30,733 nt of DNA from DAOUAJ01 sp034433615 (lineage in GTDB: Bacteria; Chloroflexota; Anaerolineae; DUEN01). The translations under genes were made by a program, and so were the position numbers. How positions within the stretch are numbered: the stretch's first letter is position 1; each line of letters begins with the position of its first letter. The DNA lies in assembly GCA_034433615.1 (NCBI GenBank), contig DAOUAJ010000399.1, positions 1 to 30,733 on the forward strand, given 5' to 3'. Positions 7,597-16,542 of this stretch are shown piece by piece. The notes beneath the pieces are model-generated. The model ran no database searches. It saw nothing but the letters and a program-made list of their open reading frames with translations, and was not told the origin of the DNA.

Positions 7597-8517
7597 ATGC
7601 CATCCCCTCACATCGTTGTCGTCGGCTCGTCCAACACCGACATGATCGTCCAGGCGGACCGGCTGCCGCTGCCTGGCGAGACGGTCCTGGGCGGCGATCT
7701 GGCCATCGCCCCCGGCGGCAAGGGGGCCAACCAGGCCGTGGCCGCCGCCCGGCTGGGCGCGGCCGTCACCTTCATCGCCCGCGTCGGTCAAGACATGTTC
7801 GGCCAGGAGGCGCTGCGCAACTTCCAGCGCGAAGGGCTGGACATCCGTTACCTGGTCCAGGACCCGCAAGCGCCCTCGGGCGTGGCGTTGATCGTCGTCG
7901 GCCCTGGCGGGCAGAACATCATCGCCGTGGCCCCTGGCGCTAACCAGCGCCTTACCCCGGCCGATGTCGAGACAGCCAGGCCCGCCTTCGTTCAGGCGCG
8001 CGCTGTCCTGTTGCAACTCGAGATCCCCATCGAGACAGTGCTGGCCGCAGCTCAGGCCGGCCGTGCCGCTGGCGCCACCGTCATCCTCAACCCTGCCCCC
8101 GCCCCATCCCGTCCGTTGCCAGCGGCGTTGTTCGAGGCCGTGGACATCCTGACCCCCAACGAGACGGAGGCCGCGGCCCTGACCGGCAAGCAGGAGCCAG
8201 AAGGGGCCGCGGCCGCCCTGCTGGCACGCGGGGTGGGCACGGTCATCGTCACTCTGGGCGCGGAGGGCGCGCTGGTGGCGACCGGCTCTGATCACATGCA
8301 GCGCATCCCCGGCTTCCGGGTCAAGGCCGTGGACGCCACGGCCGCTGGCGATGCCTTCAACGGCGGGCTGGCGGTGGCGCTGGCGCAGAGAGAGGCGCTA
8401 GACGCTGCTGTGCGTTACGCCCACGCCGTCGCCGCGCTCTCCGTGACACGATTGGGCGCGCAGCCATCACTCCCCACCGCCGCCGAGGTGGAGGCGTTCC
8501 TGCGCGAACAAGCGTGA
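7597..8517 (+). CDS. rbsK: Ribokinase (PfkB family)
   Basis: A 306-residue sugar kinase that phosphorylates D-ribose at O5 using ATP in this family. The N-terminal signature has G-S-S-N-T-D near residue 10 and the substrate loop G-G-K-G-A-N-Q-A-V-A at 40-49. The C-terminal PfkB signature D-A-T-A-A-G-D-A-F-N-G-G carries the catalytic base D252. Length is normal. The start is fixed by AAAGGAGG upstream of ATG and by a good promoter. No ribose transporter or rbsD lies next to it, so the supply route of ribose is not shown; salvage of nucleoside ribose is possible. Confidence 0.93.
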   Translation: MPSPHIVVVGSSNTDMIVQADRLPLPGETVLGGDLAIAPGGKGANQAVAAARLGAAVTFIARVGQDMFGQEALRNFQREGLDIRYLVQDPQAPSGVALIVVGPGGQNIIAVAPGANQRLTPADVETARPAFVQARAVLLQLEIPIETVLAAAQAGRAAGATVILNPAPAPSRPLPAALFEAVDILTPNETEAAALTGKQEPEGAAAALLARGVGTVIVTLGAEGALVATGSDHMQRIPGFRVKAVDATAAGDAFNGGLAVALAQREALDAAVRYAHAVAALSVTRLGAQPSLPTAAEVEAFLREQA

Positions 8518-8521
8518 GGGT

Positions 8522-8552
8522 TTCACCGCGGAGAGCGTCGAGGACGCTGAGA
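8522..8552. repeat. Copy of a GCGGAGA-type dispersed repeat
   Basis: Just after the ribokinase stop is a short purine-rich stretch built from units like CCGCGGAGAGCG and GAGGACGCTGAGA. It resembles the (GACGCGGA)n arms of the palindromic elements found inside glyQS at 26198 and 27158. It looks like a degenerate or half copy of the same family. Confidence 0.4.
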
Positions 8553-8560
8553 CTGCTAGC

Positions 8561-9064
8561 GTGGTAGACCGTGTGAACCTGACCACCCTCAGCCCAGAAC
8601 TGCCGGCCATCGAGACCCGCCTGGTAGGACTGCTGGGGAACCAGGCTCGCCGCATCCACAAAGAGTATTTCTTTGACTCGACGGCCGGACAACTCCAACG
8701 CATTGAGCTGACTGGGCAGCGAAGGGAACCTGTCAGCCTTCTTCACCGATGTGACCAAGAAGCAGGTGGCCATCAAAATCGTCCTGCCGACGCCCAGCCT
8801 GACCCCGTCGCTGGTCGAGGCGGTGGGAGAGGCCCAGGCCCTTTCCGATCTGAGGGCGCTGTTGGGCGCGGTGCCGGAGATGCCCTACGAGGTGGAGGTG
8901 GAAGACGGCTCCAGCGTGAGCGTGGTGCCGGAGCTCAGCATCCCTGGCACGCCGATCGAGATTGAGGTCGAGAGTTTGCGCAACCTGGTGCGTGAACGCG
9001 GCGTGTTCCTGAACGGCCATCCTTGCAAAACCGAGTCCTACGATGCCGATCCTCTGCTGATTCT
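8561..9064 (+). pseudogene. Broken gene of unknown function (frameshift, lost 3' end)
   Basis: I do not recognise this gene. Two adjacent frames look like coding sequence with GC-rich third positions. Frame one runs from GTG 8561 to about 8710. Frame two is stop-blocked before 8712 and continues from about 8712 through GTG 8751 (M/V-T-K-K-Q-V-A-I-K-I-V-L-P-T-P) to about 9064. Continuing one into the other needs a single frameshift near 8712-8735. The second frame stays open to 9215, but everything past 9064 is antisense to thioredoxin and is not believable protein, so the native 3' end seems lost. The second part is acidic with repeated E-V-E-V-E and I-E-I-E-V-E strands. No SD supports 8751 as an independent start. 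Confidence 0.35.
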
Positions 9065-9421
9065 CTACTTTGAGGAAAGCTCCGGCTGCGATCCTTCCTC
9101 CAGGTGGGGTTTGATTCTGGCCAACAGGCGCGCCTTGGGCATGGCCCCTACCAAGCGCTCCACCGGTTGGCCATTCTTGAACAAAATCAAGGTCGGGATG
9201 CTCATGATCCCGTAGGCTATCATCGCCGCCTGATTGCGGTCAATGTCGAGCTTGGTGACCTTTAACCGACCATCGTATTCCTCCGCGATCTCGTCCAGAA
9301 TTGGAGCGATCATCTTGCACGGCCCACACCACTCGGCCCAAAAATCGTTCAGCACAGGCACATCTGACTTTAACACCACCTCCTCAAATGTGGCATCCGT
9401 TACCACAACCGGCTTGGCCAT
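9065..9421 (-). CDS. trxA: Thioredoxin
   Basis: A 118-residue thioredoxin with the redox motif W-C-G-P-C at residues 31-35 and the cis-proline loop S-I-P-T-L at 74-78. It reduces disulfides in cytoplasmic proteins and is itself reduced by thioredoxin reductase, not encoded here. The start is fixed by AGGAGG upstream of ATG 9421; the frame extends further upstream but without homology. It has its own promoter at 9459-9488, so it need not depend on the gene upstream. A short extra C-terminal tail (E-E-G-S-Q-P-E-L-S-S-K) exceeds the usual fold. Its 3' end faces the remnant gene. Confidence 0.95.
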   Translation of the reverse strand: MAKPVVVTDATFEEVVLKSDVPVLNDFWAEWCGPCKMIAPILDEIAEEYDGRLKVTKLDIDRNQAAMIAYGIMSIPTLILFKNGQPVERLVGAMPKARLLARIKPHLEEGSQPELSSK

Positions 9422-9458
9422 GTAAGTCCCTCCTGATGCAATTTTCTGCCATGATCTC

Positions 9459-9488
9459 ATTATACCGGGAGCCATGTCCCTTGTCCAA
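9459..9488 (-). promoter_or_regulatory. Promoter of trxA
   Basis: Minus strand: TTGGAC (9483-9488), an 18-base spacer and a perfect TATAAT (9459-9464). It lies 37 bases before the trxA start, leaving room for the AGGAGG SD. Confidence 0.7.
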
Positions 9489-9530
9489 TCCCACTCAGCC
9501 GGACATAGTACGGAAGTAGTCCCCAGGGCA

Positions 9531-10394
9531 TTATCCCTTAACCACCGGATTGCGTAGCACGCCGATACCGTCAATCTCGATGGTAACAACATCCCCATCA
9601 GCCAAGGTGAAATCGTCAGGCGGAACGATCCCGGTGCCGGTGAGGAGCACGACGCCCTGCGGAAACTCGTTCTCTCGCCCCAGATAGCTGACCAAATCGG
9701 CGAAGGTGCGCGCCATCTGGTTCGTTCGAGTGGCACCCTCGAAGATTGTGACCCCGGCGCGCTCGATGTGCAGGCGAATCCCCAAGGCCGTGGGATCAGC
9801 TCCCGTCCCTGCCAGTCGGATGACCGGCCCCAGCGCGCAGCACTGGCGATAGACCTTGGCCTGAGGCAAGTAGAGCGCGTTCTCCCCTTCGATGTCACGG
9901 GCGCTCATGTCATTACCGATGGTGAAACCGACGATTTCCAGGCGCGAGTTAAGGATCAGCGCCAGCTCTGGTTCTGGCACCGTCCAACTCGAGTCGGCTC
10001 GCACGCGCACAGGCTCGTCGGGGCCGACGGCGCGGTCCGGAGTGGCTTTAAAGAAAAGTTCCGGCCGGGCAGCCTCGTACACCCGGCTATACAGATCGCT
10101 ACTCTGCGATTCCCGTTCGCGGGCCGCCCGGCTGCGCAGATAGGTGACACCAGCCGCCCACACCTCCTGCTCATCGGTGGGTTTGAGCAGTGCTATCTGG
10201 TGGGGCAGGGGGCGATGATGGGCAATCACCGCCGCCAGAGCGGTGGCGGGGGAGGTCAATCCCGCGGACCAGACCAGCAAATGAGCCAGCGAGCCGAAGC
10301 GGCCAGGGTCAATCGCAGTCAAATCATAGGTCTGATTGTGAACAATCAGGCCTATGTGAGGGCCGGCAGACGTAGCAAAGCGACAGAGGAACAC
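9531..10394 (-). CDS. Fumarylacetoacetate hydrolase family protein
   Basis: A 287-residue FAH-superfamily enzyme; members cleave C-C bonds or dehydrate 2-keto acids with a divalent metal. The catalytic half has W-A-A-G-V-T-Y-L-R-S-R, the metal-ligand pair in V-P-E-P-E-L-A-L, G-N-D-M-S-A-R-D-I-E-G, Y-L-P-Q-A-K-V-Y and the closing G-T-G-I-V-P-P-D-D. Overall it resembles the subgroup that includes sugar-acid dehydratases such as 2-keto-3-deoxy-D-arabinonate dehydratase, but substrate cannot be read from sequence. The start is GTG 10394 with AAAGGAG ten bases upstream. An inverted repeat at 10423-10459 sits in its upstream region. Ribokinase and menC-like genes nearby do not define a pathway. Confidence 0.85.
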   Translation of the reverse strand: MFLCRFATSAGPHIGLIVHNQTYDLTAIDPGRFGSLAHLLVWSAGLTSPATALAAVIAHHRPLPHQIALLKPTDEQEVWAAGVTYLRSRAARERESQSSDLYSRVYEAARPELFFKATPDRAVGPDEPVRVRADSSWTVPEPELALILNSRLEIVGFTIGNDMSARDIEGENALYLPQAKVYRQCCALGPVIRLAGTGADPTALGIRLHIERAGVTIFEGATRTNQMARTFADLVSYLGRENEFPQGVVLLTGTGIVPPDDFTLADGDVVTIEIDGIGVLRNPVVKG

Positions 10395-10422
10395 GGCAGC
10401 GTCGCTCCTTTCGGACGAGGTT

Positions 10423-10459
10423 TCACACCCTGACGGTCCAGTAGACCCTCAGGGTGTAA
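10423..10459. promoter_or_regulatory. Inverted repeat upstream of the FAH-family gene
   Basis: Arms ACACCCTGA (10425-10433) and TCAGGGTGT (10449-10457) match perfectly, with partial extension outside, around a 15-base loop. It lies 30-65 bases upstream of the FAH-family start. It could be an operator for a dimeric repressor or a 5'-UTR hairpin. No T-tract is present on the minus strand after it. Confidence 0.4.
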
Positions 10460-10524
10460 ACCCAGTTTACCACGAAGCCGGGGCAACGTCCAGCCCCAGG
10501 GCGCACCACGGGCGGCGTCCAAGT

Positions 10525-10553
10525 TTGACACTCTCGAGAAGGTGTGGTAATAT
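10525..10553 (+). promoter_or_regulatory. rrn promoter P1
   Basis: TTGACA, a 17-base spacer and TAATAT. First of four tandem promoters upstream of the 16S gene. A 6-bp hairpin (GGCCTG/CAGGCC, 10615-10631) lies between this and P2. Confidence 0.75.
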
Positions 10554-10650
10554 TGTTATTGTCTGTAGAGAGCTGAACCGAACAGGCAGAGTCTGGCCGT
10601 GCGATATGGGGTAGGGCCTGGTGAGCAGGCCACGAGGGAGACGGTCAGAT

Positions 10651-10679
10651 TTGACAGAAGCCAAAAGCTGTGGTAAGAT
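10651..10679 (+). promoter_or_regulatory. rrn promoter P2
   Basis: TTGACA, a 17-base spacer and TAAGAT. The ends of the spacers of P1 and P2 are alike (both end in TGTGG), which suggests the promoters arose by duplication. Confidence 0.75.
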
Positions 10680-10761
10680 TAATAATGTTGTCTGAGCAGG
10701 GCGCTAGAGTGTTATGAGCTTCCTGCCAAGATAATGAGAAAGTTGAGATCAACCCCGGGAC

Positions 10762-10791
10762 TTGACAGGAAAGGGCTCTTTGTGCTAAAAT
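10762..10791 (+). promoter_or_regulatory. rrn promoter P3
   Basis: TTGACA, an 18-base spacer and TAAAAT preceded by TGC, so an extended -10 is also present. Confidence 0.75.
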
Positions 10792-10843
10792 AGAAGAGCC
10801 ATTGGACTGAGAGGGGCCTTACCAACAGGAGGGGATTCGCGAG

Positions 10844-10910
10844 GGAACACATAGCGAGTTTACAGCGAGGATGTGTTCTTTCGCCGACGCGAGTCGGCGG
10901 TTTTGTTCCC
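10844..10910 (+). terminator. Intrinsic terminator in the rrn leader, between P3 and P4
   Basis: A perfect 7-bp stem CGCCGAC/GTCGGCG (10882-10888 with 10893-10899) closed by a GCGA tetraloop and followed by GTTTTGTT is an intrinsic terminator. Around it, GAACACAT (10845-10852) can pair with ATGTGTTC (10871-10878), and the overlapping AGGGAAC (10842-10848) can pair instead with GTTCCCT (10905-10911). These alternatives would stop or regulate transcripts from P1-P3, while P4 starts downstream. Confidence 0.6.
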
Positions 10911-10916
10911 TGGGGG

Positions 10917-10945
10917 TTGACAAAATCGCCGAGATATGATAAAAA
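10917..10945 (+). promoter_or_regulatory. rrn promoter P4
   Basis: TTGACA, a 17-base spacer and TAAAAA, placed just after the leader terminator and about 20 bases before boxA. This is the promoter nearest to the 16S gene. Confidence 0.7.
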
Positions 10946-10962
10946 GACCTTCTGTGTGATAG

Positions 10963-10976
10963 GCACTTTAACAACT
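10963..10976 (+). promoter_or_regulatory. boxA antitermination site, 16S leader
   Basis: GCACTTTAACAACTG matches the rrn boxA pattern (E. coli TGCTCTTTAACA) recognised by NusB-NusE. It is also the outer part of the 16S processing stem. Confidence 0.6.
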
Positions 10977-10993
10977 GAAGAGTGACAGGAAGG
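10964..10993 (+). other. Left arm of the 16S processing stem
   Basis: These 30 bases are complementary over their whole length, with one G.U wobble, to 12615-12644 in the spacer after 16S. Such a long stem bracketing 16S is the normal RNase III entry site for precursor rRNA. Confidence 0.85.
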
Positions 10994-11030
10994 AATAGGC
11001 GTTCGGGCTAACTTTGTCAAATTAAATTTT

Positions 11031-12535
<1,505 letters not shown>

Positions 12536-12614
12536 AGGGATGTTGGTTGAATCTGTGTGAGCAGAGGAGACCTAATCTTGTATGATCCCGACCAAGTCGG
12601 GGCCTTCCGAACGA

Positions 12615-12644
12615 CCTTCCTGTCACTTTTCAGTTGTTAAAGTG
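12615..12644 (+). other. Right arm of the 16S processing stem
   Basis: Complementary to 10964-10993 over 30 bases, so it closes the helix around the 16S precursor. It lies seven bases upstream of the tRNA. Confidence 0.85.
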
Positions 12645-12651
12645 TGGCCTT

Positions 12652-12725
12652 GGGCCTTTAGCTCAGTCGGTTAGAGCGTTCCTCTGATAAGGGAAAGGTC
12701 TCTGGTTCGAGTCCAGAAAGGCCCA
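12652..12725 (+). tRNA. tRNA-Ile (anticodon GAT)
   Basis: A full cloverleaf: acceptor GGGCCTT/AAGGCCC, D-arm GCTC/GAGC, anticodon stem TTCCT/GGGAA with loop CTGATAA (anticodon GAT), T-arm TCTGG/CCAGA with loop TTCGAGT, and discriminator A. CCA is not encoded (ACCT follows), so it is added after transcription. It lies in the 16S-23S spacer, the usual site for tRNA-Ile; the often-paired tRNA-Ala is absent. Confidence 0.95.
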
Positions 12726-12847
12726 CCTGGTTTGTTAAAGCTCAAGGGCCTATAGTTGATCTCCTGAGAGGAGAGAATAGTTGTTTACAGTAGGGGACAA
12801 GACAGAATTCTAGAAATGTTTTGTGAGGCTTTACTGGTTGGGTGTGT

Positions 12848-12872
12848 GCCCGGCGGTAGGCCGGGCGTTTTT
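12848..12872 (+). terminator. Intrinsic terminator inside the 16S-23S spacer
   Basis: GCCCGGC (12848-12854) pairs perfectly with GCCGGGC (12860-12866) around a 5-base loop and is followed by GTTTTT. It lies between tRNA-Ile and 23S, within the transcription unit, so full operon expression would need antitermination; no convincing new promoter follows it. Confidence 0.7.
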
Positions 12873-12895
12873 GTGCCTGGGTTCTACCGTTGATC

Positions 12896-12945
12896 CCTGC
12901 TCAGCCAACTGGGCAGAGACTAGCGGTTGAGCGCTAGGTCGAAAG
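12896..12945 (+). other. Two hairpins before the 23S boxA
   Basis: CTGCTCAG/CTGGGCAG (loop CCAA) and CTAGCG/CGCTAG (loop GTTGAG) form consecutive hairpins immediately upstream of the second boxA. They are placed where boxB-type hairpins occur in rrn antitermination sites. Confidence 0.45.
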
Positions 12946-12958
12946 GTTGGTAGAAGTA

Positions 12959-12981
12959 CCTTAACAACTGAACAGAATGTG
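12959..12981 (+). other. boxA-like site and left arm of the 23S processing stem
   Basis: Begins with CCTTAACAACTGAA, the same core as the leader boxA. The 23 bases pair with 18523-18545 after 23S with one mismatch, forming the long helix around the 23S precursor. Confidence 0.8.
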
Positions 12982-13542
12982 CATCTTCAATTTCTGCCGT
13001 CTCGCGTGGAGTAAGCTACTAAGGGCGTACGGTGGATGCCTGGGCGCCAAGAGCCGATGAAGGGCGTGGATGGCTGCGATAAGCCTCGGGGAGTCGTCAT
13101 CAGGCTTTGATCCGGGGATGCCCGAATGGGGAAACCCACCCAGGGGAATGCCTGGGTATCTCCCGGCTGAACACATAGGCTGGGAGAGGGGTACGGGGGG
13201 AACTGAAACATCTTAGTACCCCCAGGAAAAGAGATCATTCCCTGAGTAGTGGCGAGCGAAAGGGGAAAAGCCCAAACCTGTTTTGCGTGATAGGCTGCAG
13301 CCGTTGCAAAACAGGGGTTGTACGGCGCGACAGGGGTGGCTGCGGACATCCCAGGAAGTTACAAATCTGGCCTCTAGCCGAACGGCACTGGAAAGGCCGA
13401 GCGTAGAGGGTGATACTCCTGTAGGCGAAAGGGGACCAGACTTCCGTCGCTGACCGGGAGTACCACGGGGCACGCTAATCCTGTGGGAAGCAGGGAGGCC
13501 CACCTCCCAAGGCTAAATACTCTTGGTGACCGATAGTGGACA

Positions 13543-13573
<31 letters not shown>

Positions 13574-13579
13574 AGTGCG

Positions 13580-13621
<42 letters not shown>

Positions 13622-13717
13622 GAAGGACTATGCCCCTTTGGGGAAAGTCTGACGGCGTGCCTTTTGGAGAATGAGCCAGCGAGTTACTCTCTGTGGCAAG
13701 GTTAAGCCAGAACAGGT

Positions 13718-13752
<35 letters not shown>

Positions 13753-14037
13753 TAGTCGCAGGGAGTAGACCCGAAACCAGGTGAGCTACCCATGGCCAGG
13801 GTGAAGCGAGAGTAATGTCTCGTGGAGGCCCGAACTCACCAATGTTGCAAAATTGGGGGATGAGCTGTGGGTAGAGGTGAAATGCCAAACGAACTTGGAG
13901 ATAGCTGGTTCTCCCCGAAATAGCTTTAGGGCTAGCCTCAGGTGTTCAGTACCGGAGGTAGAGCACTGGATCGGCTAGGGGGCAATACGCTTACCGAACC
14001 GAACCAAACTCCGAATGCCGGTACTCTATAACCTGGG

Positions 14038-14070
<33 letters not shown>

Positions 14071-14141
14071 AAGGGAAACAGCCCAGCCCGTCAGCTAAGG
14101 TCCTCAAGTCCAGGCTAAGTGGGAAAGGATGTGGGGTTACT

Positions 14142-14206
<65 letters not shown>

Positions 14207-14261
14207 TAGTGATCCTGCGCCGAAAATATAACGGGGCTTAAGCCTGGCACCGAAGCTACGG

Positions 14262-14399
14262 GATGTAGTCCTCAGTCCAGGGTCTTGATGGTCCATAGTC
14301 TCCCGCCTTATAGTCAAGGGTGGAGCTTTCCGCCCCATGACTGGGTAGCGGTTGAGCATGGACTATATGACTAAGGACTGGTTGACCAAGGACTATATC
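14262..14399 (+). other. Expansion of 23S helix 45
   Basis: Where E. coli has a helix of about 22 bases between GAAGCTGCGG and GGTAGGGGAGCG, this gene has about 138 bases. The ends pair (GATGTAGTCC 14262-14271 with GGACTATATC 14390-14399), an inner hairpin GGTGGA/TCCGCC is visible, and the arms are built from repeated GGACTA-like units and their complements. It lacks group I core motifs, so it reads as an expansion segment that stays in the rRNA, or possibly an excised intervening sequence. Confidence 0.6.
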
Positions 14400-15039
14400 G
14401 GTAGGGGAGCGTTCTGTCTAGCGTCGAAGCCAGACCGCGAGGACTGGTGGAGCAGACAGAAGTGAGAATGCTGGCATGAGTAGCGTAAAACGCGCGAGAA
14501 ACGCGTTCGCCGTAAGTCTAAGGTTTCCGCTGGAAGGTTAATCCGCGGCGGGTTAGTCGGGCCTAAGCCGAGGCCGAGAGGCGTAGGCGATGGACATCCG
14601 GTTAATATTCCGGAACCACGTAGGATCGCCTGAGCGATGGGGTGACGCAGAAGGGTAGGCCAGCCGGTTATCGGATTCCGGTGTCAAGCCTGTAGGGAGA
14701 TGAAGGTCTCAGGAAAACCCGAGACCTGATCCTGAGGGGTGAAGACGGTGCTCTTCGGGGCCGCAAGTGGCTGAGCCCAAGCTGCCGAGAAAAGCCTCTA
14801 GCAAGATCTGCGTGTCCGTACCGCAAACCGACACTGGTAGACAGGTAGAACATACCAAGGCGATCGGGAGAACCCTCGTTAAGGAACTAGGCAAAATGGG
14901 TCCGTAACTTCGGGAGAAGGACCGCCCCGGTAGGGTGAGGTAACTAGCGTGCCGAGCCCGAGGGGGTCGCAGAGAAGTGGCCCTGCCGACTGTTTAACAA
15001 AATCACAGGTCTCTGCTAAAGCGTAAGCTGAAGTATAGG

Positions 15040-15080
<41 letters not shown>

Positions 15081-15110
15081 TATCCTGAGCGTAAGCGAAG
15101 GAGAAGCTCT

Positions 15111-15397
<287 letters not shown>

Positions 15398-15674
15398 CGA
15401 GCGATGGGGACGGCTGCAGGTAACTGCGGCTGGAAAACTCGGCTAGTATGCTGGGACGTCTGAGTATCCCGCGCTACTCGCGCATAAGCGCAGTGACAAC
15501 GTGTCGGGTGCAGATAATCAGCAGGGAAGAGGACGCATAGCGTATTCGCCCTCAACGACTACACGCCGAGCCCCTGCAATTGCAGGGTGGTGATATAGTC
15601 TGAACTGCATGGCGACGTGCAGAGCCAGGCAGAAATGTCCTGGCCACTGGCTGAAAGCCAGGGGTAACAGATTG
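15398..15674 (+). ncRNA. Group I intron 2 in 23S (after U1943)
   Basis: A 277-base intron with no ORF. The 5' exon ends AAATTCCT; the guide GGGGA pairs with exon UUCCU, with U.G at the splice site. It ends at G15674 and is followed by the 8-base exon TGTCGGGT. Core motifs: GAAAACTCGGCTAGTATGCT, AATCAGCAGG, and the P7 pair CGACTACACGCC ... GATATAGTC. The shared motifs and their spacing make it a sister of intron 1. Confidence 0.85.
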
Positions 15675-15682
15675 TGTCGGGT

Positions 15683-15982
15683 AAGTCGAATACGAGCCCG
15701 TACCGGCTGATAACGGTGAAGCCCGACCTCGTTGCGGTGCGCAAGGACACCGTGCCCAAGAGGGGGTAACACCGTGGGAAGTCGTCCCTTCGCTAGGCTC
15801 AGGGCAGGCTCTGAGTGAAGCGAAGGGCTGACCCCGTAACGACTGAATCCGCTTCAGGCGGATGAGATAGTGGTCACTGCTTTATGGCAAATCTACGACC
15901 GCTATCATACGCCGGTATCTCTCCCAGGATGGGGACGAGATAAAGATATAGTCTGCGCCCATAGGAATATGGGAACGACGTG
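15683..15982 (+). ncRNA. Group I intron 3 in 23S (after U1951)
   Basis: A 300-base intron with no ORF. The guide GCCCG (about 15695-15699) pairs with exon CGGGU, which is provided entirely by the 8-base exon before it. It ends at G15982, and exon AAGTTCCGACCC follows. The core has GATAACGGTGAAGCCC, GGGTAACACCGTGGGAAG, GTAACGACTGA and CATACGCCGG ... GATATAGTC, shared with introns 4 and 5. A dispersed palindrome (15786-15827) occupies the loop where introns 4 and 5 carry endonuclease genes. Position 1951 is a known group I site, also used in Coxiella 23S. Confidence 0.85.
15786..15827. repeat. Dispersed palindromic repeat inside intron 3
   Basis: CCCTTCGCT pairs perfectly with AGCGAAGGG (15786-15794 with 15819-15827), with inner CTCAG/CTGAG pairing. 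This resembles the CTTCG...GCTCAGG...CTGAGCG...CGAAGG palindromes scattered between genes in many Chloroflexota and other genomes. It is flanked by CCGTGGGAAGTCGT and CTGACCCCGTAACGACTGA, the intron core sequences that flank the endonuclease genes in introns 4 and 5. Confidence 0.7.
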
Positions 15983-16069
15983 AAGTTCCGACCCGCACGA
16001 ATGGCGTAACGAGCGGGGCACTGTCTCAACGAGGGACCCGGTGAAATTGAAGTAGTGGTGAAGATGCCA

Positions 16070-16111
<42 letters not shown>

Positions 16112-16258
16112 CAGCTTGGCATTGGATTAGGGCTTGGCTTGTGTAGGATAGCTGGGAGACTGGGAAGCCGGAGCGCCAGCTTCGGTGGAGTCGCCGTTGA
16201 AATACCAGCCTGGTCAAGTCTTGATTCTAACGGGTGACCGTTATCCGGCACCCGGACT

Positions 16259-16294
<36 letters not shown>

Positions 16295-16315
16295 ATAAAA
16301 GGTAACTGAGGCGCC

Positions 16316-16346
<31 letters not shown>

Positions 16347-16382
16347 CCGGAGAGTGCAAAGGCAGAAGGGAGCTTGACTGCG

Positions 16383-16426
<44 letters not shown>

Positions 16427-16542
16427 TACGGTTCCGTGTGGAAGGGCCGTGGCTTATCGGACAAAAGCTACCCCGGGGATAACAGGCTGGTGAGGCCCAA
16501 TAGTTCACATAGACGGCCTCGCTCGGCACCTCGATGTCGGCT

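Noticed and set aside
8357..8776. Minus-strand frame of 139 codons across the rbsK end and the remnant gene
   Set aside because: Mostly antisense to ribokinase, with low-complexity Arg/Pro content; a shadow frame.
12781..12815. TTTACA ... ATTCTA as a promoter for 23S in the spacer
   Set aside because: The -10 match is poor and it lies upstream of the spacer terminator, so it would not bypass it.
12726..12847. A second tRNA (Ala) in the 16S-23S spacer
   Set aside because: No cloverleaf or T-loop motif after tRNA-Ile; the region is spacer.
15398..15982. Introns 2 and 3 as one intron removing 585 bases
   Set aside because: The 8 bases between them match E. coli 1944-1951 exactly and each half has its own complete core and P1; a single intron would delete those bases.
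15683..15985. Intron 3 placed between U1955 and U1956
   Set aside because: That boundary leaves an extra U or an intron not ending in G. The U1951 site gives a U end, a G end, a correct exon and a 5-bp P1.
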